12,302 nucleotides of DNA, taken from NCBI GenBank assembly GCA_902474645.1, contig CABRWN010000049.1:1-12302 (forward strand). Reading direction: 5' to 3'. This DNA is from an uncultured Collinsella sp. (GTDB taxonomy: Bacteria > Actinomycetota > Coriobacteriia > Coriobacteriales > Coriobacteriaceae). Below the pieces are notes generated by a model, which was not told the DNA's origin, ran no database searches, and saw nothing but the letters and a program-made list of their open reading frames with translations. Shown in pieces: positions 6,216 through 12,302 of this stretch; positions within the stretch are counted from its first letter, which is position 1; each line of letters starts with the position of its first letter. Both the position numbers and the translations under genes were made by a program.

Positions 6216-6575
6216 TTAAGCCGGCACTCGTTGAAAGACGGAGGGCGAGGTGAGAATTGAAGGGCGTTCGAGTGCCGCCCAGGCACCGGGACAGGAACAC
6301 ATACGCCAAGGGCGTACGTTTTCGTAGCATGCGAGGACATTGCCGCTGCGATCGATAAAGGCAATGTCGATGGGATAGGCCATAAAGCAGGTGTGAACCG
6401 AGGAGCAGCGCGGAAACGTCATGACAAGCGGCAGTCCGCTGGCGGCAATCGGCCGCCGTCCCAGCATGCCGCGCAGACGCACGGTAAACGACTCCGCCAC
6501 CACAAACTCGGCCGGCGTCCAGCCCAACCTGTTGAGCGCCCGCGCGTAGGCGATATAGGACGAGACCGCGGTCAC
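6216..6575 (-). CDS. DUF192 family protein, last gene of the tad operon
   Basis: About 119 aa. It matches the DUF192 family: V-R-L-R-G-M-L-G-R-R, then S-V-H-T-C-F-M-A-Y-P-I-D-I-A-F-I-D with D-R-S-G-N-V, then N-V-R-P-W-R and C-P-G-A-W-A-A-L-E near the C-terminus. The biochemical role of this family is not established; many members are secreted or lie near envelope genes, but I see no signal peptide here. I choose the GTG at 6575 because it overlaps the preceding stop as GTGA and has a GGGGGTGG stretch just upstream. The ATG at 6596 would add 7 residues but has no ribosome site. The coupling to the TadE-like gene suggests co-expression with the pilus. The C-terminus is rather short for the family. 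Confidence 0.8.
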   Translation of the reverse strand: MTAVSSYIAYARALNRLGWTPAEFVVAESFTVRLRGMLGRRPIAASGLPLVMTFPRCSSVHTCFMAYPIDIAFIDRSGNVLACYENVRPWRMCSCPGAWAALERPSILTSPSVFQRVPA

Positions 6576-7048
6576 ATGACCACCCCCGGACGCCATGGAT
6601 CGACCGTCACCGCGCGTTCATGCGTGAGCACGGCCGGCGCCCCCAGGGAAACGCCGGCGATGCTCAGCGAACTCGGCCACGTCTCGTAGTGCATGGTGCA
6701 GGTATAGGTCCTAAACGTGCCAGAAAGAGAGAGCAGACCACCATCCGATGACGCCGTGCCTTGTTCGCTCGAGACCTCGACCTGTAGGTCGTATCCCTCC
6801 ATAGCATCCTGAATCTGAGCTTGAACGGTCGCGGAAGCGTCAATGGAGCTCTCGTCACCCTCCCCGCCCGGCGCCACAGCGTGTGCCAGCACGATGTCGG
6901 GCACCACGCGGTCGAAGCGCGCGGCCGCGCCGGCAAAGATCATGACGTTGTACGCGATGAGAGCCAGCACGAGCAGGACAGGCGTGACCACGGCCATCTC
7001 GACCGTCGCCTGGGCACACTCCTCGCGCAAGCCCGTGCGAACGCCCAT
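6572..7048 (-). CDS. TadE/TadF-like pseudopilin
   Basis: A 158-aa protein with a short basic leader (R4, R8), the processing motif E-E-C-A-Q-A-T-V-E (9-17) and a hydrophobic helix at about 19-41, followed by a roughly 115-residue extracytoplasmic domain. This is the layout of TadE/TadF minor pseudopilins, which a prepilin peptidase cuts just before the helix and which are needed for Flp pilus assembly. Ala12 would be the -1 residue. I start it at 7048, where the ATG shares one base with the TAA stop of the TadG-like gene (TAATG). The longer open frame to 7192 is unlike any pilin leader. Its 3' end overlaps the GTG start of the DUF192 gene. It is the third A-Q-x-T-x-E protein in transcription order after the two Flp genes and TadE are counted together as a processed set. 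Confidence 0.75.
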   Translation of the reverse strand: MGVRTGLREECAQATVEMAVVTPVLLVLALIAYNVMIFAGAAARFDRVVPDIVLAHAVAPGGEGDESSIDASATVQAQIQDAMEGYDLQVEVSSEQGTASSDGGLLSLSGTFRTYTCTMHYETWPSSLSIAGVSLGAPAVLTHERAVTVDPWRPGVVM

Positions 7049-9213
7049 TACGACCCACCGCCAAAAGCTCCCACCAGCGTGGCAACATCGACAGTGAGCG
7101 GGATGGAGCGGCCGCCGGGCAGCGGGATCTCCGCAAGTGTGAACACCGCGCTGCTGATGGTGCGCTCGACGTGATATTCCAAGGCCTCGCAAAGTGCCTT
7201 GGGGTCAGTCACGCCCAAGGGGATTTTTCGCAGGGTATCTTGAGCTTTGGAGATGCCTGCGATATCGGACCCCGGACTTTTGATGACATTGGCGGTATCG
7301 GTCAGCACCGGTTTTCGCAGACGCAAATCGCACGGTTCGAGTCCCAGCGCCGCCACGGAGGACGAGACGGTGTCACCGAGCCAGGACGCGATGGAGCCCA
7401 ACGCGCCGCTACTCCCTCCCAAGCCACCGATCAGCTCTCCCATAAGCTCGTCGGCCGCACCCTGGATGTCTCCGTACCCCACAAGTAGGCGACCCCAAAC
7501 ATCCATAACGCCGTCGAGCACGCCGGCAACGCCGCCCGAACGCTCCTCCAGCGTCGAGAAAAACCGCGAGAGAACGTTATTTTGTGCCGTCGCATCATCG
7601 GGCGCGAGCACTGCAGCAGAAATTGCACCACGATCGCCAAGCTCAACTGCCGTGTTAAACGAAGAGTTGAGCTCGTCGGGACTGGAGATAGCGCCCGAGA
7701 CCGCAAAGGCGACCACGCCATTGCGACCGGGCGGCGCGATGCGCGGGCGCTCACCGGAAAGTTCTTTGATGGCGGTATCGAACGCATTGCCCGCACGGTC
7801 AGCTTCGTCCTCGGTCTGACGCTCGAGTTCGAGTTCCTTGTTGCGACAGTCGACGTAGTCCTCCAGGGCGTCTTTAAACTTGTCAAAGTGATACTCGAAG
7901 CCGTTTTCGATAGAGGTTGAAGGCGCCGCAACAGCACCAAGCGACGAAACGCCAAAATGGCACTTGCTGCATTTGTCCTGCCCATCGTAATCGGCAACCG
8001 AAGCAAATCCGCTCGGCGTTCCTTTCTTATAGTTAGGGCAGGTCGTCCCGTAATGCAGATACGCCTTGTCATCGTTCACGCTCGTCGGCCACACCGCATC
8101 GGTATAGAGTTCCGTCGCCCGGACCTCATCAGAGTTGCGCGGCAGCAGCGGAATATAGGAGGAAACCCTGTCTCCGTTCTCGGTTATATATGCCCGATCG
8201 AGCTCCGCGCTCGCATAGGTATAAAACGCCTTACGCGCCGCAGACTCTGCCTTCATCTCGACACTCGAGCCTTGGGGCTTCTCGTTTGTCAGACGCCAAT
8301 GGTAGTAGTCCTTCGCGCGATTAAGGGCAACTTGAGGCTCCCACGTAACGCTCGATGAGTAATGCGGATTTTGAACACCGGAGAGATCCGTTAGGCTTTT
8401 CGCACGCTCCCACATACACGAACAGCTGCCGACCGAACCTTTATCCGATCCACCGCAATCCGCTAGCCAGGCGCGCTCTTTGGCCTTCGCCGTCTCCTCC
8501 GATGCTTTTTGTAGCTCCTCGGCCGCGCGCTCCAGATCTTCCGACGCATCTTTAATGGCATCGGTCGAGATTTCGGATCCTTCGAGCGCAACAAAATCCG
8601 ACTCAGATGTCCTAGGCACGGCAAGCGCCGTACCGGTATAGGTCACGCCGTCGGTATCCTGCGCCGATACTGCCTGCATGGCGCGCGCGGCAACCAGGTA
8701 CGGCAAGGCGGTCTCGATCTTTTGCAGGCCCTTTGCCGCACTTTTGGCAAACTTGTTACGCGTTTTAATGATCCGGGTTCCCGTATCGATGATATCGCTG
8801 CCGACAACCTCGGCGCCCGGAATGAGAATGGCAACCAAGCCGGTGCCGATCGTGGCAAACCCCGCCAGGCCCAAACTCAAAATACTCGCATCGACCACCG
8901 TGGCGGCCGTGTGATAGGACGACACCACGTTGGCGCCCGCCAGTGCACCGCTATCGGCCGCCACCTGGGTGTCTCCGGCGCGCGACATGCTCCATATCGC
9001 CGCGGTCGACGAAAACAGCAGCGTAAGCACCACCAGAATGACAACCGCAGAGGAGAGCGTGGTATAGGCACCGTCTTCGATAAACAAGTCGATACCGGCA
9101 CGGCCCATAAAGCCGCCCCGCTTGCGGCGAGCGCCTGGTCGACGGCGGGCCGCAAACCCTTGCGTCGCCCGCAGCAGGCAGCGCCTAATCCCATGCCGCA
9201 ATCCATGAATCAT
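7048..9213 (-). CDS. Large TadG-like membrane-anchored protein, cysteine-rich
   Basis: A 721-aa protein with a strongly basic cytoplasmic start (about 1-45, many Arg), one membrane helix at about 50-74 preceded by D-G-A-Y-T-T-L, and then A-G-D-T-Q-V-A-A-D-S-G-A-L-A-G-A, the pattern of the N-terminal Flp-pilus TadG-like region. A second hydrophobic, Gly/Ala-rich stretch lies at about 107-134. Two charged, probably coiled-coil segments follow at about 214-251 and 432-488. Nine cysteines lie after the helix (253, 264, 266, 392, 415, 418, 456, 628, 675); C415-S-K-C-H419 is a CXXCH motif. The start at 9213 has GGAGGGAG directly upstream and overlaps the TadE-like gene by 29 nt; the frame is open to 9315. 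The protein is longer than typical TadG and I recognise no von Willebrand A domain. It is probably an extracytoplasmic pilus-associated or anchoring protein. Confidence 0.7.
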   Translation of the reverse strand: MIHGLRHGIRRCLLRATQGFAARRRPGARRKRGGFMGRAGIDLFIEDGAYTTLSSAVVILVVLTLLFSSTAAIWSMSRAGDTQVAADSGALAGANVVSSYHTAATVVDASILSLGLAGFATIGTGLVAILIPGAEVVGSDIIDTGTRIIKTRNKFAKSAAKGLQKIETALPYLVAARAMQAVSAQDTDGVTYTGTALAVPRTSESDFVALEGSEISTDAIKDASEDLERAAEELQKASEETAKAKERAWLADCGGSDKGSVGSCSCMWERAKSLTDLSGVQNPHYSSSVTWEPQVALNRAKDYYHWRLTNEKPQGSSVEMKAESAARKAFYTYASAELDRAYITENGDRVSSYIPLLPRNSDEVRATELYTDAVWPTSVNDDKAYLHYGTTCPNYKKGTPSGFASVADYDGQDKCSKCHFGVSSLGAVAAPSTSIENGFEYHFDKFKDALEDYVDCRNKELELERQTEDEADRAGNAFDTAIKELSGERPRIAPPGRNGVVAFAVSGAISSPDELNSSFNTAVELGDRGAISAAVLAPDDATAQNNVLSRFFSTLEERSGGVAGVLDGVMDVWGRLLVGYGDIQGAADELMGELIGGLGGSSGALGSIASWLGDTVSSSVAALGLEPCDLRLRKPVLTDTANVIKSPGSDIAGISKAQDTLRKIPLGVTDPKALCEALEYHVERTISSAVFTLAEIPLPGGRSIPLTVDVATLVGAFGGGS

Positions 9214-9697
9214 AATCTCCCTCCAGCCATTCGGGACGCGATCGATACGAGACGTCGACCTTGAGCTCGACATAGCCGCCCTCACCCGCACTGCCCATGG
9301 CCTGCACAAATGCACCGATCACGGGCAGCGGCTTAACCTCGCCGGCAACAGACACGGACGAAACGCCGCCGGCACCGGCCCGCCCCAACTCGATATCCCA
9401 CGACAGCGGCCCGCCGGCATGAAAAATCGAGACGTTGGGCACCGCGGCAAGTCTGCGGCGAGTGAACTCCTTAAGGTCATCGTCGTCCTCAACCGTCGTC
9501 GTGGTCATAAGCCGCGCGGTCTCGGCGGCGGCGGACTCCATGACCGCGCGCGTATAGAGCAGGCACACCGGCTGCAACGCGAGCAAGATAAGCGTCAAAA
9601 ACGTCGGCAGCAAAAAGGCGGCCTCGACCGTAGACTGCGCCCGATCCTCGCACGCGATATCAATACAGAGCGATGTCCTTGGCACCCGTCGCGGCAT
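9185..9697 (-). CDS. tadE: TadE-like pseudopilin
   Basis: A 170-aa protein if started at 9697. It carries C-E-D-R-A-Q-S-T-V-E-A-A-F-L-L-P and a hydrophobic helix, then Y-T-R-A-V-M-E-S-A-A-A-E-T-A-R, all typical of the TadE family of minor pseudopilins. The rest is an extracytoplasmic beta-rich-looking domain ending G-D-Y-D-S-W. The start is uncertain. ATG 9697 and 9724 and GTG 9685 all lack a ribosome site. An ATT at 9661 overlaps the TGA of the preceding pilin gene (ATTGA) and would give an 8-residue leader, close to those of the sister pilins. The strand and product are secure; the first codon is not. It is embedded between the small Flp-like gene and the TadG-like gene, both overlapping it. 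Confidence 0.78.
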   Translation of the reverse strand: MPRRVPRTSLCIDIACEDRAQSTVEAAFLLPTFLTLILLALQPVCLLYTRAVMESAAAETARLMTTTTVEDDDDLKEFTRRRLAAVPNVSIFHAGGPLSWDIELGRAGAGGVSSVSVAGEVKPLPVIGAFVQAMGSAGEGGYVELKVDVSYRSRPEWLEGDYDSWIAAWD

Positions 9698-9878
9698 CGA
9701 TAACCGACGATGGGGCGACGCCATGGGACGCCGCCCGCTCGACCAGCGCCGCCAAGCGCCCATCGGTGCCAGCGCGCCAAAGCCCCGCAATCGCCAGCAC
9801 GATCGATAACAGTGCCACGGTGACGATGGCGTATTCGACGGTCGACTGAGCAGATTCCTCGCGCAGGACAGTATGCAT
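9660..9878 (-). CDS. Second small Flp-like pilin
   Basis: A 72-aa protein: 10-residue leader ending R-E-E-S-A, then Q-S-T-V-E-Y, a hydrophobic helix (about 17-33) and a short polar tail ending D-I-A-L-Y. The E-Y pair five residues after the presumed cut is the Flp prepilin signature. It has a charged tail of about 40 residues, longer than in the first Flp. It may be a minor pilin or a TadE-type pseudopilin. The ATG at 9878 follows the upstream TGA by one base and is preceded by AAGGAGGGG at good spacing, so the start is secure. Confidence 0.78.
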   Translation of the reverse strand: MHTVLREESAQSTVEYAIVTVALLSIVLAIAGLWRAGTDGRLAALVERAASHGVAPSSVIDAATGAKDIALY

Positions 9879-9879
9879 T

Positions 9880-10443
9880 TCACGGCCCCTCCTTTGACTC
9901 CGTTGTTTGCGGAACCAGACGCACGGCACGCAGGTGGCACGAGGCATCGCCGGCATCCGCAGCAACCGTCACCATGTCGACCCAGCCTCGCCCATCGCGC
10001 ACGATGGCGCCCCATACGTTGCCCTTAATATCGAGATAGCCGCTCAGGGCGAGCTGGGCCGTGGGCACCTCGCGGTAGGTACGCAACAGGTCTGCCGCTG
10101 CCTCGGTCATCGGCCGGTCCTCGGACCATGCGAGTCGAACCGCGATCGCGTTGTCTGCAGACGGCTCCGTCGCGCTGGCGGCCCGCTCGTCGAGCGCCTG
10201 CAAAAAGGTCCGAGCCGTGACGGCGGCATTCTGACCGCCCATATCTCCCGCGCCTTCCGCCTGTGACACCGCCGCCGAGCCCGATCCCAAATCGGCAGTA
10301 GCGCCTGGACGCTGCTGTCGCGCAGCACCCAGCCCCCAAAGCGTCACCGCTATTGCCACGAGCAAACAGACGAGCACCAGCGGCGAACCAACAAACCGCC
10401 TGCCTCCTACAGGCTGTTGATGCCGTCTTTGATCGCGTTCCAT
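9880..10443 (-). CDS. Unrecognised single-pass membrane protein of the tad operon
   Basis: A 187-aa protein I do not recognise. A basic N-terminus (R3, R6, R7, R15, R16) precedes one membrane helix at about 20-40 and a Gly/Ala/Ser-rich linker (about 41-75). The folded-looking domain at about 75-180 includes R-T-F-L-Q-A-L-D-E-R-A, V-R-L-A-W-S-E-D, L-A-L-S-G-Y-L-D-I-K-G-N-V-W-G and D-G-R-G-W-V-D-M-V. The helix-then-sheet order recalls an NTF2-like fold, but that is a guess. It has neither a prepilin motif nor the SAF domain of CpaB. The ATG at 10443 lies 37 nt inside flp with only a weak ribosome site. GGAGG over the flp stop has no usable in-frame start after it. Its place between two pilins suggests a pilus assembly role outside the membrane. 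Confidence 0.65.
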   Translation of the reverse strand: MERDQRRHQQPVGGRRFVGSPLVLVCLLVAIAVTLWGLGAARQQRPGATADLGSGSAAVSQAEGAGDMGGQNAAVTARTFLQALDERAASATEPSADNAIAVRLAWSEDRPMTEAAADLLRTYREVPTAQLALSGYLDIKGNVWGAIVRDGRGWVDMVTVAADAGDASCHLRAVRLVPQTTESKEGP

Positions 10444-10640
10444 AGTTCTTCGACTTTGCTCTTAAACGCGACGATGGCGATAATCGCGATCACTACGAGC
10501 GCGCCGACCAAGATGGCGTATTCGGTAGTGCCCTGCGCGCTCTCCTCCCGCAACAGCGCCTTGGCACGCTGGCGAGCGCGGATTGCCCGGCAAAAAGCCC
10601 AGCTCCAAGCCTTGCCCGCAATGTCGGTCATCGTGTTCAT
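10407..10640 (-). CDS. flp: Flp family type IVb major pilin
   Basis: A 77-aa prepilin. The 35-residue basic leader ends L-L-R-E-E-S-A, followed by Q-G-T-T-E-Y (36-41), a continuous hydrophobic helix (about 42-59) and a short amphipathic tail V-E-E-L-W-N-A-I-K-D-G-I. Flp pilins polymerise into the thin adhesive fibres of the Tad system after cutting by a TadV/CpaA-type peptidase. The residue before the presumed cut is Ala instead of the usual Gly. GGAGG lies 5 nt before the ATG at 10640, 10 nt after the tadC stop. An internal ATG at 10631 is less well placed. Among the pilin-like genes here it is the best match for the main subunit. Confidence 0.88.
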   Translation of the reverse strand: MNTMTDIAGKAWSWAFCRAIRARQRAKALLREESAQGTTEYAILVGALVVIAIIAIVAFKSKVEELWNAIKDGINSL

Positions 10641-10650
10641 GTATTCCTCC

Positions 10651-11292
10651 CTACATCATCCCGCCTGCTCCCAGCAGCGGGCCCAATATGGACAGAAGCA
10701 ACGCCGGCAAGATGAGCGTGCCGGTGGGAATCAGCAACTTGACCGGCGCGCGCTCGATCTCGCGCTCGACTGCGGCGCGATGGGCCGCACGGATCTCGCG
10801 ACTTTGAGCAGCCAGCGTCTCGGCCAGCGGGGCGCCCAGCGCAAGCGCCTGCCCCACCGTGATGGCAAAGGTCTCGAGCGCCCTCACGTCCAAATCACGC
10901 GCGGCAGCCAACAGCTCGGCCTCGCGCGTCCCCACGCCCACCTGCCACGCCATGCAAGCTCGTTCAAGACGAACGGCCAGCACCGACCGACGATTGGCAC
11001 AGAAAATCTCGAGCGCCGCGTCAAACGAAAGGCCGGCAGAAAGACCCAGGCGCACCACGTCGATCATCTCGGACACCTCACCGAGCGACACCCGCGCCGG
11101 GCCGCCCGCCCCAATCGCGCCCTTCATTCGCGCAGTCAGGGTATCAATCACCGAGTAGCCCGCAGCAATGACCAGTACCGCCTCGCGCTTGCACGTCTCT
11201 GCAATCTTGCAAGCATCCGCACGCTCCAAACCTGTCGCGGCAAATACACTCAGGGCACACAGACAAGCCGCGGCCCCGACCAGGGCGCTCAT
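10651..11292 (-). CDS. tadC: Tad secretion platform protein TadC
   Basis: A 213-aa inner-membrane protein with a type II secretion F (T2SF) domain: an N-terminal helix (about 2-20), a cytoplasmic helical region with V-S-E-M-I-D-V-V-R-L-G-L-S-A-G-L-S-F-D-A-A-L at about 73-94 and L-G-A-P-L-A-E-T-L at 152-160, and a C-terminal membrane helix (about 186-206). TadB and TadC form the inner-membrane base that transmits motion from the TadA ATPase to the growing Flp fibre. I start it at 11292, where the ATG overlaps the tadB stop as ATGA. The open frame to 11430 is shadow sequence within tadB. It is on the short side for the family. Confidence 0.88.
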   Translation of the reverse strand: MSALVGAAACLCALSVFAATGLERADACKIAETCKREAVLVIAAGYSVIDTLTARMKGAIGAGGPARVSLGEVSEMIDVVRLGLSAGLSFDAALEIFCANRRSVLAVRLERACMAWQVGVGTREAELLAAARDLDVRALETFAITVGQALALGAPLAETLAAQSREIRAAHRAAVEREIERAPVKLLIPTGTLILPALLLSILGPLLGAGGMM

Positions 11293-12215
11293 AGCTCCAC
11301 CCGCATAATGCGCCGGATAACTACCAGGGCAACGACGTTGAGGGCAAGTCCCAGTACCACGGCGCCCGCACCAGCCGGCGTCGCAAGACCGCGGCGAAAG
11401 TCTGCCGAAAGCAAAGCCAGCACCGCGCACATGCCCGCCGGCATCGCCGCGACCATGTGTGCCGACATACGCGCCTGTGACGTCTTAACGTCCAGACGGC
11501 GTTTGAGCTCAATGCGCTCACCCACCATGCTCGACGCCTCGGACAGCAAGCCGGCAAGCGGAGCCCCGGTACGCTGCGATACTTTGAGCGCCAAGGTGAC
11601 AAGCGAAAGGCCGGGAGCATCGATGCGAACGAGTAGGTCATCGAGTGCGTCGGTCGCCGAGATACCGCAATCGATTGCCGCCGCCACCCGCAAAAACTCG
11701 GTATGCACCGGCTCTTGCGCATGGGCGCCCACAAAGCGCATACCCTGTGCCAGCGAATGCCCCGAGGCAAGCGACATGGATAACGCTGTGAATGCCTCGG
11801 GCATGGCCTCTTCTACATCATGCTGTTCGCGTCGGCGATCGAAGGTGTCACGCGCGGCGCCCACGCCAAACGGCGCCACCAGCCCCAAGACAAAGCCGAT
11901 GGGCGACAACGACGTAACGGCCAGCAAAACGCTGCAGATACCGCTCGACAGCAGCAGAAATGCCAGACGAGCCGCGTTATCCTCAATAGCAAGCCCAAGG
12001 CGATCTGCGGGGATCAGCGACGCCCACGAGCGGGCAATCTTTGTCAGCAGGTCGTTTTCCGCCAACTCACGGGGCAGTTTCTCCGCCATCGATTCGAGCG
12101 TCTGGCGCGCCAGCTCCGCCGGCGGCATCCGCGGCACACGAGGCTCTACCCCACACGCCGTCGCGACAGAAAGCCCCGCCAAACCCCCTACGACGAGGGG
12201 CATAGCAATCTCCAT
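11289..12215 (-). CDS. tadB: Tad secretion platform protein TadB
   Basis: A 308-aa inner-membrane T2SF-domain protein. A first helix lies at 5-22, a helix pair at about 83-121, the cytoplasmic F domain at about 136-250 (E-E-A-M-P-E-A-F-T-A-L-S-M-S-L-A-S-G-H-S and S-Q-R-T-G-A-P-L-A-G-L-L) and two helices at about 251-301. It partners TadC and the TadA ATPase in the Flp pilus motor. GAGGAGGTGG just before the ATG at 12215 is a strong ribosome site, and it lies inside the end of the upstream gene, whose frame runs 28 nt into tadB. The stop overlaps the tadC start. Confidence 0.9.
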   Translation of the reverse strand: MEIAMPLVVGGLAGLSVATACGVEPRVPRMPPAELARQTLESMAEKLPRELAENDLLTKIARSWASLIPADRLGLAIEDNAARLAFLLLSSGICSVLLAVTSLSPIGFVLGLVAPFGVGAARDTFDRRREQHDVEEAMPEAFTALSMSLASGHSLAQGMRFVGAHAQEPVHTEFLRVAAAIDCGISATDALDDLLVRIDAPGLSLVTLALKVSQRTGAPLAGLLSEASSMVGERIELKRRLDVKTSQARMSAHMVAAMPAGMCAVLALLSADFRRGLATPAGAGAVVLGLALNVVALVVIRRIMRVEL

Positions 12216-12302
12216 TCGTCCACCTCCTCTTGCGTGAGCGTTCCCGACCGCAAGCCCTCCGCAATAAACGGCGGCACGCCGGCGGGAGACTGTGGGGCAA
12301 TG
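12188..12302 (-). CDS. tadA: C-terminal end of the upstream gene, probably tadA (ATPase), partial
   Basis: Only the last 37 codons or so are in the window. The frame that reads through without a stop gives P-A-G-V-P-P-F-I-A-E-G-L-R-S-G-T-L and then T-Q-E-E-V-D-E-W, ending at TAG 12188-12190, 28 nt inside tadB. Upstream of tadB the expected gene is tadA (CpaF), the hexameric ATPase that drives Flp assembly. The assignment rests on position and frame, since no Walker motifs are in view. Confidence 0.5.
   Translation of the reverse strand, partial: IAPQSPAGVPPFIAEGLRSGTLTQEEVDEWRLLCPSS

Noticed and set aside
7049..7192. 48-residue extension of the second pseudopilin
   Set aside because: It is an out-of-frame reading of the TadG-like gene. 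The TAATG junction and the short pilin leader support the start at 7048.
9214..9315. 34-residue extension of the TadG-like protein
   Set aside because: It lies inside the TadE-like gene, and GGAGGGAG directly precedes the ATG at 9213.
11293..11430. 46-residue extension of TadC
   Set aside because: It is shadow sequence of tadB. The ATGA overlap at 11289-11292 and the first membrane helix mark the true start.
10417..12237. 606-aa open frame on the plus strand
   Set aside because: It is the reverse-strand shadow of flp, tadC and tadB. It is Arg/Ser/Ala-rich low-complexity sequence without domains or a ribosome site.
12067..12300. 77-aa minus-strand open frame near the right edge
   Set aside because: It is Arg-rich, out of frame with tadB and with the more protein-like upstream frame ending at 12188.

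Overview
The window reads as ordinary chromosome of a high-GC Gram-positive bacterium. Strong AGGAGG-type ribosome sites, the gene set and a Tad pilus locus of actinobacterial style suggest a member of the Coriobacteriia such as Collinsella. That placement is inferred from gene content and composition, not from a database match. Every protein gene lies on the minus strand. The only plus-strand feature is the 3' tail of an RNA gene at the left edge.

Left part (1-5974), read right to left along the minus strand: a short promoter region and leader; a GH5-like protein whose active site looks damaged; rsmI (16S rRNA C1402 2'-O-methylation); metG (methionyl-tRNA synthetase); a strong terminator; rsmA (16S rRNA A1518/A1519 dimethylation); tatD (metal-dependent nuclease/hydrolase), which overlaps rsmA by 11 nt; then tRNA-Leu(CAG) with its own promoter and terminator. 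This is a translation and ribosome-maturation cluster with one carbohydrate-enzyme-like gene attached 6 nt upstream of rsmI. Positions 5763-5931 hold nothing I can recognise.

Middle (5932-6158): tRNA-Phe(GAA) with a near-consensus promoter, a hairpin at the start of its transcript and a terminator. Its acceptor stem has a U4-C69 mismatch. A weak hairpin at 6119-6158 may end the operon to the right.

Right part (6216-12302) is the tail of a tightly coupled tad (tight adherence / Flp pilus) operon. In transcription order: the end of a probable tadA ATPase gene; tadB and tadC (inner-membrane platform); flp (major pilin); an unrecognised 187-aa single-pass membrane protein; a second small Flp-like pilin; a TadE-like pseudopilin; a 721-aa TadG-like membrane-anchored protein with nine cysteines after its membrane segment, including one CXXCH; a second TadE/TadF-like pseudopilin; and a DUF192 protein. 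Neighbours overlap or lie within about 10 nt of each other (ATGA, TAATG, GTGA junctions). Four of the small proteins share the same processing-site motif, A-Q-x-T-x-E, directly before the membrane helix. They are therefore probably all cut by one prepilin peptidase, which is not encoded in this window.

I found no insertion sequence, integrase, CRISPR array or clearly new multi-gene defence or biosynthetic system. The most unusual items are the degenerate GH5 protein, the cysteine-rich TadG-like protein, the unknown gene between the two pilins, the tRNA-Phe acceptor mismatch and the odd tRNA-like 3' end at the left edge.
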